This document shows positions 1-5,405 of a stretch of DNA of 7,697 bases, one piece after another. The notes below the pieces were generated by a model. The model was not told the origin of the DNA. It did not search any database and saw nothing but the letters and a program-made list of their open reading frames with translations. The translations under genes and the position numbers were made by a program. The DNA comes from Bacillota bacterium (GTDB lineage Bacteria > Bacillota > UBA4882 > UBA8346): assembly GCA_028282485.1 (NCBI GenBank), contig JANQHU010000368.1, positions 1 to 7,697 of the forward strand. Direction: 5' to 3'. Every line of letters begins with the position of its first letter. Position 1 is the first letter of the stretch.

Positions 1-368
1 TGATTAAAAATAACGACAAACGAAACATAGTTAACTTATTTGAACTTAAATCTAATAAAAATATATCTGAAAATTCTTTAAATCCACCAAAAACATTTAA
101 GAATAGCAAAAAACTATCTTCTTTAATTAATCAAAACGAAAATAGCCTGGATAAGGTTGTCTCAATAAAAACAAACAAAAAGCCATCTAAAGAAAATAGT
201 ATTTTATATTTATATCAATTAAATAAGACTAAGAGAAAAACAACTATTCCTGAAATTAGATCTGCTGCGAATAGCGATGGGCAGAAAAGTGATACGAAAA
301 ATTATAAAAAAGATGAGAAAACAGGTAGATACCAAAGAAAAGACGGGTATCATTCTTCTTACATATAG
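1..368 (+). CDS. Lys/Asn-rich hypothetical protein, left end at or beyond window edge
   Basis: An open frame runs from the window edge (first whole codon at 3) to a TAG at 366-368, giving 121 visible residues. The first two bases are 'tg', so an A, G or T just outside would make a start codon there; whether this is nearly the whole protein or only its C-terminal part cannot be told. The product is very rich in Lys, Asn and Ser, has no hydrophobic segment, and ends in a charged, aromatic tail (GRYQRKDGYHSSYI). I recognise no domain. Support for coding is the long open frame in AT-rich DNA, the same composition as the next gene, and a 45-nt gap to that gene holding its ribosome binding site. 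The two are probably co-transcribed. Function unknown. Confidence 0.6.
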   Translation, partial: IKNNDKRNIVNLFELKSNKNISENSLNPPKTFKNSKKLSSLINQNENSLDKVVSIKTNKKPSKENSILYLYQLNKTKRKTTIPEIRSAANSDGQKSDTKNYKKDEKTGRYQRKDGYHSSYI

Positions 369-413
369 AAGATTTGCATAACTGATAAAGATTTTTTTAA
401 AGGAGTAGTTGTA

Positions 414-989
414 ATGGATATGCAGAAGACAACTAAAAAAGAAGAAAATAACCCCTTTAAAAAAACTTATTATGATATTCGCGAACATGAAAATTCATCA
501 AATAAAACCAGTATATGCTATCTTTTAAGTAAAGCTTCCAATATTTTTGTTCCAAATACTGTTTATGATATATATACAAATCCCAACTCTCTTTCAATAC
601 AACCCAGATCAGCAGCAGAACTCACCGCTCAACAACGAGAGGCCGGAGAAGCCCCGGATGTATTTATAAGAAGAGATGGAACAGTAATATCTCCTAACAA
701 TCCAGTTGCGGAAGAAACAATTAACAACTCATCTTCTGATGAAATAGCGAAATCTAATAATAATTCCATTATTAAGAAATTTAATGATTCAGTAAATAAA
801 TCTATTTCTAAAATAACATCACCCATATCCGAGCTCAATCAAAAAATTAATACTTACCAATCTGAATTTCGTCTCAAAATTTATGAAAAGAGTTCTATTC
901 TTCGAAACCAACTGATTGATCTCGTGAATAAGTCAACCAAAAAAATAGACGATAAACTTTCTTCGAAACAAAAACGTCATGATTCATAA
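414..989 (+). CDS. Hypothetical protein with helical, coiled-coil-like C-terminal half
   Basis: 191 residues; ATG at 414 is preceded by AAAGGAG with 8 nt spacing, a strong site that fixes the start. No signal peptide or membrane helix is visible. Residues 1-60 are polar and Lys/Asn-rich. Residues 65-91 (roughly PRSAAELTAQQREAGEAP followed by DVFIRRDGTVI) are less AT-rich at DNA level than both flanks and read like a conserved motif block. Residues 118-185 show regularly spaced Ile/Val/Leu among Lys, Asn, Ser and Glu, as expected for a long amphipathic helix or coiled coil. A single Cys lies at 35. I know no family that fits. Its position between another Lys/Asn-rich gene and a subtilisin-like protease suggests a partner, substrate or structural role in the same system, which is inference only. 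Confidence 0.7.
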   Translation: MDMQKTTKKEENNPFKKTYYDIREHENSSNKTSICYLLSKASNIFVPNTVYDIYTNPNSLSIQPRSAAELTAQQREAGEAPDVFIRRDGTVISPNNPVAEETINNSSSDEIAKSNNNSIIKKFNDSVNKSISKITSPISELNQKINTYQSEFRLKIYEKSSILRNQLIDLVNKSTKKIDDKLSSKQKRHDS

Positions 990-991
990 AA

Positions 992-1041
992 AGCTAAATA
1001 AAAGTGAACCGTGCTTAACTGCCTTTCACTATTATTTAGTT
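992..1041 (+). terminator. Long AT-rich hairpin after the 414-989 gene
   Basis: Two 17-nt arms (992-1008 and 1025-1041) are complementary except for one mismatch and one possible G-U pair, with a 16-nt loop. It starts 2 nt after the preceding stop codon. There is no clean T-run, so it may be an attenuator, an mRNA-stabilising 3' end, or a poor terminator rather than a full stop between the two genes. Confidence 0.5.
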
Positions 1042-1061
1042 AATAATTACCATAATTATTA
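1041..1061 (+). promoter_or_regulatory. Short perfect hairpin in the leader of the S8-like gene
   Basis: Arms of 9 nt (1041-1049 and 1053-1061) pair perfectly across a 3-nt loop. It abuts the larger hairpin and ends 6 nt before the AAAGG ribosome binding site (1068-1072) of the protease gene. All pairs are A-T, so the fold is weak; a role in controlling translation or marking a processed 5' end is inference. Confidence 0.35.
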
Positions 1062-1078
1062 TAAATGAAAGGCGGTAA

Positions 1079-2176
1079 GTGATATTTATGAATTTTCCGA
1101 AACTTCCCGGAGGTGGCCTCCCTGGAGGTAGTTCTGGTCTTCCCCTCCACCAAGCGCAACGTTTGGGGACACAACAACGCAAAGAACAAAAACGACAGAC
1201 CCGAAGCCAAAATATCCATAGATTCAAAAGATTCAAACGTCTTAATAGATCTGACTATAAGACCTTAGCACATCTAGACAAGTTAAAAAATGACCTAATT
1301 AACGAAGATTTATGGCGATTATCTCCCGATGATGTAGAAATCATTGTTTTAGACAATGATCGCAAAAAAGTAGTGCAATTCGGAGTAGAAAAACCTAATA
1401 CCCATGCAGATTGTGTACAATTGCCTTTTAAAGAGCTATTTAGTGACATCAAGCCTCAAGTTAAGAATATTGCTGGTCCAGACGGCCAGATTGACCGTAG
1501 GAAAATTTTAACTGAATTAGAAACTCTGAAAAAAAGACTGCAAGAAAATCCCACCGCACGAAATAAAATAATTGCACTAAATATTTCTTTAGGGCCCTAT
1601 TTTGATCTGGAAGCGGATAAACCGCCGACCATGAGAGCTGCCAAATTTAATAAAGCCTATCGTGCGGAATTAGATAAAAACGCTAGTGGCCAAAATCCCT
1701 ATTTATGTCCGGATGAAAAAAAGTTTTATCAAGATTATCAAAAAATAATTGAAACTTTAGGCGAAGTGGCCCAATATCCGAATGTGGTTGTCGGAGTTAG
1801 TGCTGGTAATGAAGAAAAGACCTTTAATGGTCTTGCTTTAGCCGACCGAGTCAAAGTATTTACCGGGACCGGACTAGAAGGTGCTTCCCCCATTCCCGGT
1901 GCCGAGGCTGTCGAAGCAATTTTTCCTGTAACTGAAACTCCAAGTGGTTGGAGTATGAGTAGTTTTGGGAGCCCAACACAGATAGCCAAACAAGTACCAC
2001 CCGTCTATAATATATTTCACTTTTTTGGTTTAAATTATTCTTCTCCTAAAAAGCTTAAAGGTACTTCCATAGCCACTCCAGTAGGATTATCCCGAGAAAT
2101 TATCTTTTTGGCGATGGCCCGAGCTATTCAAGAAGCTACTAAGGGAGTTGGGGGAAGATTGGATTCTTTAGCGTAG
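1079..2176 (+). CDS. Divergent subtilisin-like (S8 family) serine protease, no signal peptide
   Basis: 365 residues. S8 landmarks appear in the correct order: Asp92 in EIIVLDND (the VAVIDTG position), His109 in the pattern HxxxV (THADCV), the ALNISLG strand at 166-172, the oxyanion-hole Asn244 in VVVGVSAGN, and Ser330 in KGTSIATP, very close to the family signature GTSMATP. The Asp-His spacing is only 17 residues (32 in subtilisin) while His-Asn and Asn-Ser are longer, so this is a divergent member and the Asp is the least secure residue. The N-terminus has a Gly/Pro patch (residues 8-19) and then a very basic stretch (about 27-70), with no hydrophobic signal sequence, so a cytoplasmic protease or one exported by another route is likely. 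The GTG at 1079 has AAAGG 6 nt upstream; ATG at 1088 (MNFPKLP) is the alternative start. It probably cleaves a protein made by the same gene cluster, but no substrate can be proved. Confidence 0.8.
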   Translation: MIFMNFPKLPGGGLPGGSSGLPLHQAQRLGTQQRKEQKRQTRSQNIHRFKRFKRLNRSDYKTLAHLDKLKNDLINEDLWRLSPDDVEIIVLDNDRKKVVQFGVEKPNTHADCVQLPFKELFSDIKPQVKNIAGPDGQIDRRKILTELETLKKRLQENPTARNKIIALNISLGPYFDLEADKPPTMRAAKFNKAYRAELDKNASGQNPYLCPDEKKFYQDYQKIIETLGEVAQYPNVVVGVSAGNEEKTFNGLALADRVKVFTGTGLEGASPIPGAEAVEAIFPVTETPSGWSMSSFGSPTQIAKQVPPVYNIFHFFGLNYSSPKKLKGTSIATPVGLSREIIFLAMARAIQEATKGVGGRLDSLA

Positions 2177-2214
2177 TGATAGGTTTTTATTTTGTAAGGA
2201 AAGGGGGATGTGTT

Positions 2215-2595
2215 ATGAGGGTAGACCCTATTACCCTTTTTGGAGGAGGCGGAATTAAGGGAATAAAACGAACTACGAAAAATAATGATTCTCCGCAAAT
2301 TCAAAGTGGAGGAATCAATGACCTTCATTCTGTTCAAGGTGGAAAAACACCAATTAATATAACAAACGAAAATCCTTTTAAATTACCTCAAAATCCAAAT
2401 AGCCTATTGGTTCTAAATGACCCAAAATCAAGTTCTTCTGTGCAAGTTAATAATGGTGCAGATGGTCTTAGTTTTAGAAATTGTACTGAACCGAGGAAAA
2501 ATTATGCAACAGATCCAGCGAATCAAACTGAAACTTCAAATACAATGTATGGTAAAAAATATAAAACCGGAAAGAAACTTTTTTTAAATGCATAA
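2215..2595 (+). CDS. Small Gly/Asn-rich hypothetical protein
   Basis: 126 residues from ATG 2215, preceded by a purine-rich AAAGGGGG stretch about 7 nt upstream. A longer in-frame version from 2176 overlaps the protease stop and has no good ribosome binding site, so the shorter start is preferred. The N-terminus MRVDPITLF is followed by four glycines (10-13); further GG pairs lie at 32-33 and 42-43. The rest is Asn, Ser, Lys and Pro rich, probably disordered, with one Cys (90) and a basic C-terminus (KKYKTGKK). There is no membrane helix or known domain. It lies 38 nt after the protease gene on the same strand. The glycine cluster near the start faintly recalls Gly-type leader peptides and the Gly patch of the protease itself. 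A protease substrate is an attractive but unproven idea. Confidence 0.65.
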   Translation: MRVDPITLFGGGGIKGIKRTTKNNDSPQIQSGGINDLHSVQGGKTPINITNENPFKLPQNPNSLLVLNDPKSSSSVQVNNGADGLSFRNCTEPRKNYATDPANQTETSNTMYGKKYKTGKKLFLNA

Positions 2596-2604
2596 AATCG
2601 GGTA

Positions 2605-2690
2605 GTTACTTTTGAACGATCAAAAGTAACCAAAAATCGCCGGACACCTATGGTTTCCGGAACCTTCCCTTATCCCACGGCTCTCCTGCC
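2605..2690 (+). repeat. Copy 1 of an ~85-nt repeat, headed by a perfect hairpin
   Basis: The segment begins 9 nt after the stop at 2593-2595 with a 10-bp perfect hairpin (gttacttttg at 2605-2614, caaaagtaac at 2621-2630, 6-nt loop). It continues through a GC-rich part ending ctcctgcc at 2690. It matches 3855-3938 in inverted orientation with two single-base length differences and a few substitutions. This copy stops inside the second arm of a GC-rich hairpin that is complete in the other copy, so it appears truncated. Confidence 0.85.
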
Positions 2691-2775
2691 GAAGTAAAAA
2701 TACATTACATCTTAACTTTTTACTTTCATTTACTTTTTTAGTCATTTTTAAATGCAAATCAGTGGGGGTAATTTT

Positions 2776-3501
2776 TTATATTAACTTGGTGTACAAATCT
2801 AACATTTGCTCCACTTCAATTGCCACAATTTTAATAAAATCTTCATAATCATTGGTTGTATGAGCTTTATCCAGGGCATCGTAGTATTGGAAGCGATGCT
2901 CTTTTTTGATTACTATTGGCGGATAGCCATTTTTCATTAACTCCAAATTTAATAATAATCTCGCCGTTCTGCCGTTTCCATCTATAAAAGGATGGATTTT
3001 TACAAATAGTACATGAACCAGGCTCGCTCTTGTAATGGGATGCAAAACCCTGGCTTCCCCCTCATACCATTTTACCAATGACTCCATTTCTGATTGAACT
3101 AATAACCACTCCGGGGGCAGATGTTGCGCCCCGGCGATCAAAACGTTCTCTTTGCGATATACTCCCGCATTCGCGTCATCTATCCCTTTTAAAATCAGTT
3201 GATGAATATTCTTGATTTGCCACTGGGAAAATGCTTCTTTTTTTGATACAATATCTTCAATATATAAGATGGCGGCGCGATGATTAATAACTTCCAAGTG
3301 TTCTCTAAAAGTCTTTCCCCCTACCGTTATCCCTTCTAAAACCACCTTGGTTTCTGATAAAGTAAGGGTATTTCCTTCTATTGCATTGGAATTATAAGTC
3401 CATTCCAAAAACAAGTTTTCCCGAATACTCTTCACCGTATTTATGGGAAAGGGCCGTTTACTATCTAAATTATTCTTTTTTTGATCAATATCCTCTAACA
3501 T
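2776..3501 (-). CDS. Fic family protein (probable AMP-transferase), class II autoinhibited type
   Basis: 241 residues. The catalytic Fic signature HPFIDGNGRTAR is intact at 170-181: His170 is the general base, Asp/Glu174 binds metal, and the GNGR loop holds ATP phosphates. Upstream, SNAIEG (38-43) matches the inhibitory helix motif [S/T]xxxE[G/N], with Glu42 as the autoinhibitory residue. Because it lies N-terminal to the catalytic core in the same chain, this is a class II Fic protein. The flap region is visible around GVYRKENV (113-120) and HLPP (127-130). Such enzymes transfer AMP (some transfer other nucleotides) to Ser, Thr or Tyr of target proteins. Many class II members are longer and carry a C-terminal winged-helix domain, which is absent here. 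The ATG at 3501 has AAGGTG 7 nt upstream. It stands alone, with no separate antitoxin gene, between two inverted repeat copies. The target is unknown. Confidence 0.93.
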   Translation of the reverse strand: MLEDIDQKKNNLDSKRPFPINTVKSIRENLFLEWTYNSNAIEGNTLTLSETKVVLEGITVGGKTFREHLEVINHRAAILYIEDIVSKKEAFSQWQIKNIHQLILKGIDDANAGVYRKENVLIAGAQHLPPEWLLVQSEMESLVKWYEGEARVLHPITRASLVHVLFVKIHPFIDGNGRTARLLLNLELMKNGYPPIVIKKEHRFQYYDALDKAHTTNDYEDFIKIVAIEVEQMLDLYTKLI

Positions 3502-3547
3502 TCATAATCACCTTTTTTCCCTTAACATAATAGCTCTGTCAAAATTT

Positions 3548-3576
3548 ATTATAACATAGTTAGCTAAGTTTTAAAG
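3548..3576 (-). promoter_or_regulatory. Candidate fic promoter with extended -10
   Basis: On the minus strand TGTTATAAT (3548-3556) is a perfect extended -10 (TGnTATAAT) lying about 45 nt before the fic ATG. The hexamer 17 nt further upstream (ctttaa, 3571-3576) is a poor -35, as is usual for extended -10 promoters. An 8-bp inverted repeat (3578-3585 with 3593-3600) sits just upstream and could be a hairpin or operator. Confidence 0.55.
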
Positions 3577-3634
3577 GCAATTTTTCAAACCAAAAAATTG
3601 TCATAGCTGAAAGCTAGCATTAAAAAATTCCCTC

Positions 3635-3670
3635 AAAAAACAAAAACCGCCGTGCTTTCAAGCCACGGCG
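3635..3670 (-). terminator. Intrinsic terminator between ilvC and fic
   Basis: Reading the minus strand, CGCCGTG (3664-3670) pairs with CACGGCG (3648-3654) over a 9-nt loop, followed by two T-runs interrupted by one G (3642-3646 and 3635-3640). This is a good intrinsic terminator. It would stop transcripts coming from ilvC through the GC-rich tract and isolates fic, which then needs its own promoter. Confidence 0.8.
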
Positions 3671-3854
3671 TCCACAAATATAGTATAATAATATGCTCCT
3701 TAAAACAATCAACTCCCTGCCTACTCGCACTCCGGCAGGGAGGCCGGAGGCGGGGCTTGGAGGCAGGAAGCCTCCTAGCCATCGTCCCACATCCCATCAC
3801 CCTGAAGGAGGCGGTCACGATGACCGACTCCCAACGCTTTTCGTGGGCTCCCAC
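3671..3854. other. GC-rich, hairpin-dense tract between fic and ilvC
   Basis: This stretch is far richer in G+C than the surrounding genome and packed with inverted repeats: tccctgcc/ggcaggga (3714-3721, 3734-3741), ggaggc/gcctcc (3759-3764, 3770-3775), cggtca/tgaccg (3812-3817, 3821-3826), and cccacggc/gccgtggg (3850-3857, 3864-3871), which runs into the repeat copy. Frames are open on both strands here (plus 3652-4092, minus 3633-3854), but they overlap each other, one runs through the antisense of ilvC, and the other contains the terminator. I therefore read it as a structured non-coding element rather than a gene. Together with the 3855-3938 copy and the terminator it forms a unit of about 300 nt. 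Confidence 0.6.
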
Positions 3855-3938
3855 GGCAGGAGAGCCGTGGGATAAGGGAAGGTCCGGAAACCCAGGTGTC
3901 CGGCGATTTTTGGTTACTTTTGGTCGTTCAAAAGTAAC
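3855..3938 (-). repeat. Copy 2 of the ~85-nt repeat, inverted relative to copy 1
   Basis: On the minus strand this starts 6 nt after the ilvC stop with a hairpin (gttacttttg, 6-nt loop, caaaagtaac; 3938 down to 3913) and then follows copy 1 (2605-2690) base for base apart from two missing bases and a few changes. Each copy therefore sits in the same orientation relative to the gene it follows. Unlike copy 1, it continues into the GC-rich tract. Confidence 0.85.
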
Positions 3939-3944
3939 TCCCCC

Positions 3945-5045
3945 CTATGCCTCACCCCGACCCTTAATTCCCTTAGTCGCGGCAGTAATCTCTTTTACCG
4001 ACTCTTTCGGACGCAAATCTCTCACTGCGGTACCAGTTTGCCATAATTCAGAATTACGAAGCTCAGCTAACTCTTTATTTAAACTTTCTTGATAATCAGG
4101 TTCGCTACAGGAACTAATAACCCGGCGGGTTTCAGAACCATCTTTTACCTTATTGTATAACTCATTAAATACGGGTAATACCGCTTCTTTAAAACGAGGC
4201 CGCCAGTCTAAAGCTCCCCGTTGGGCGGTGGCTGAACAGTTAGCATACATCCAATCCATCCCGTTTTCATCTACTAACCGAATTAAACTTTGGGTTAATT
4301 CTTCTACGGTTTCGTTAAAAGCTTCACTAGGAGAATGACCATTCTCCCGTAATACTTGGTATTGCGCATCCATCATTCCGGCTAAGGCCCCCATTAAGAC
4401 GCCTCTTTCACCAGTAAGATCGCTATAAACTTCTTGCTCAAAAGTAGTAGGGAATAAATATCCGGAACCTACTGCAATCCCTACAGCGAGACAACGTTCG
4501 GTAGCCCGTCCGGTAGTATCTTGGAAGACCGCATAGCTGGAGTTAATCCCGGCTCCCGACAGGAAGTTGCGCCGCACGGAGGTTCCCGAGCCTTTCGGGG
4601 CCACTAAAATTACATCCACATTTGCTGGTGGAATCACTTCGGTTTGGTCTTTATAAACAATTGAGAAACCATGGGAGAAGTATAAGGCTGCTCCTGGTTG
4701 TAAATTGGCTTTTACTTGAGGCCAGATCTGACGTTGGGCAGCATCGGAGACCAACATCATTACAATAGTTGCTTTAGCAGTAGCCTCGTCAATATCAAAA
4801 AGATCTTTGCCGGGTACAAAACCATCACTAATGGCTCGGTCCCAGTCTTTAGCAAACTTTTTGGATTGTCCGATAATTACGTTAAAACCATTGTCTTTCA
4901 TGTTTAAAGCTTGGGCCGGACCTTGCACCCCATAACCTAAAACAGCAATAACCTCATCTTTCAAAACTTCCAAGGCTTTAGTTACCGGGAACTCTTCTCG
5001 GGTAACTACGTTTTCCATCACTCCACCAAAATTTATTTCTGCCAT
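3945..5045 (-). CDS. ilvC: Ketol-acid reductoisomerase (NADP-dependent)
   Basis: 366 residues. It catalyses the Mg2+-dependent isomerisation and NADPH reduction of acetolactate and acetohydroxybutyrate, the second common step of valine, leucine and isoleucine synthesis. Visible marks: the nucleotide-binding loop GYGVQGPAQA (37-46), the active-site stretch YFSHG with His125, APKGSG (149-154, Lys151), and the metal site SDLTGERG (Asp209, Glu213) with FNETVEEL (Glu245, Glu249). The GYGVQGPAQALN motif and the SDLTGERG and MDWMYANCS blocks resemble the longer Bacteroidetes/fungal-like form rather than the ~330-aa enzyme usual in Bacillota. The start is ATG 5045, with AGGAGG 10 nt upstream; an in-frame TTG at 5054 almost touches that site and is rejected. 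No ilvBN, ilvD or leu genes are adjacent. The stop is followed at once by repeat copy 2. Confidence 0.96.
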   Translation of the reverse strand: MAEINFGGVMENVVTREEFPVTKALEVLKDEVIAVLGYGVQGPAQALNMKDNGFNVIIGQSKKFAKDWDRAISDGFVPGKDLFDIDEATAKATIVMMLVSDAAQRQIWPQVKANLQPGAALYFSHGFSIVYKDQTEVIPPANVDVILVAPKGSGTSVRRNFLSGAGINSSYAVFQDTTGRATERCLAVGIAVGSGYLFPTTFEQEVYSDLTGERGVLMGALAGMMDAQYQVLRENGHSPSEAFNETVEELTQSLIRLVDENGMDWMYANCSATAQRGALDWRPRFKEAVLPVFNELYNKVKDGSETRRVISSCSEPDYQESLNKELAELRNSELWQTGTAVRDLRPKESVKEITAATKGIKGRGEA

Positions 5046-5055
5046 TTCAAACAAA

Positions 5056-5061
5056 CCTCCT
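5056..5061 (-). promoter_or_regulatory. Ribosome binding site that decides the ilvC start
   Basis: A perfect AGGAGG on the minus strand lies 10 nt from ATG 5045. The upstream in-frame TTG at 5052-5054 is only 1 nt away from it, too close to be used. Confidence 0.8.
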
Positions 5062-5093
5062 AAAAAATATTACTTTTAATTACTACTTATAAT

Positions 5094-5122
5094 AAAATAT
5101 CTATTAATACCCCAAATTGCAA
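5094..5122 (-). promoter_or_regulatory. Candidate ilvC promoter
   Basis: TTGCAA (5117-5122) and TATTTT (5094-5099) on the minus strand are 17 nt apart and lie about 50 nt before ilvC. Both hexamers are imperfect in AT-rich DNA. The leader is too short for a T-box or leader-peptide attenuator, so no amino-acid-responsive RNA is seen. Confidence 0.4.
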
Positions 5123-5148
5123 CTACTAATACCCCTTTTCCCTTCTTC

Positions 5149-5379
5149 TCATTCTCTTTGATATTCTTTATCCATTTGACGCATTTTTGCTTTTTGAATA
5201 TCAATTTCATCTTCTGCTTCTTCAATTTTTTCTAATAAAAACTTATATATATTTTCTGGTATTATTACTCCGAGAATATTTCCATCAAAATCTTTGATTC
5301 CAATATCTTCTTCAGGATATTCTTCCAAAAGCATGGTTTTCAATTTTTCACTAACTTCATTCGCCTCAATGAGTCTCAT
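5149..5379 (-). CDS. Small antitoxin-like protein (Phd/RelB-like), no toxin partner seen
   Basis: 76 residues, acidic. The central part DGNILGVIIPENIYKFLLEKIEEAEDEIDI resembles, in two stretches (34-53 and 54-63), the pattern of Phd/RelB-type antitoxins: a strand with a Gly-x-x-x-Val/Ile turn, then a helix beginning with Pro-Glu and carrying Leu-Leu-Glu and a Glu-rich tail. The C-terminus is a charged helix. The ATG at 5379 has AAGGTGG about 9 nt upstream and starts 26 nt after the pduL stop, so the two may share a transcript. Toxin genes normally follow such antitoxins, but the 100 nt downstream hold only the ilvC leader. It could be an orphan antitoxin, a remnant, or an unrelated small regulator; the family call rests on pattern only. 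Confidence 0.6.
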   Translation of the reverse strand: MRLIEANEVSEKLKTMLLEEYPEEDIGIKDFDGNILGVIIPENIYKFLLEKIEEAEDEIDIQKAKMRQMDKEYQRE

Positions 5380-5405
5380 TATTCCAGTCCACCTTACAAA
5401 AAAAT

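Noticed and set aside
219..488. Minus-strand hydrophobic 89-codon frame
   Set aside because: It is the complement of the Lys/Asn-rich coding DNA (AAA/AAT give Phe/Ile on the other strand) and crosses two sense genes, so the apparent membrane helix is a composition artefact.
1738..1989. Minus-strand open frame opposite the protease gene
   Set aside because: A shadow of the S8-like gene; the sense frame carries the oxyanion Asn and other family motifs.
2176..2214. Longer start of the small Gly/Asn-rich protein overlapping the protease stop
   Set aside because: No ribosome binding site fits it, whereas ATG 2215 has a purine-rich site at proper spacing.
2605..2640. Repeat-head hairpin as an intrinsic terminator of the left genes
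   Set aside because: The stem is perfect but is followed by C and A-rich sequence rather than a T-run, so a classical intrinsic terminator is not supported; it is listed as a repeat.
3633..3854. Minus-strand open frame of 73 codons in the GC-rich tract
   Set aside because: It overlaps several inverted repeats and its 3' end contains the intrinsic terminator, which argues against coding. Kept only as part of the structured element.
3652..4092. Plus-strand open frame of 146 codons
   Set aside because: It runs through the GC-rich hairpin tract and repeat copy 2 and ends inside the antisense of ilvC. No good ribosome binding site; open frames here occur on both strands.
5046..5148. Possible T-box or leader-peptide attenuator before ilvC
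   Set aside because: Only about 100 nt are available, with no T-box sequence, no Leu/Ile/Val-rich short frame and no terminator hairpin.
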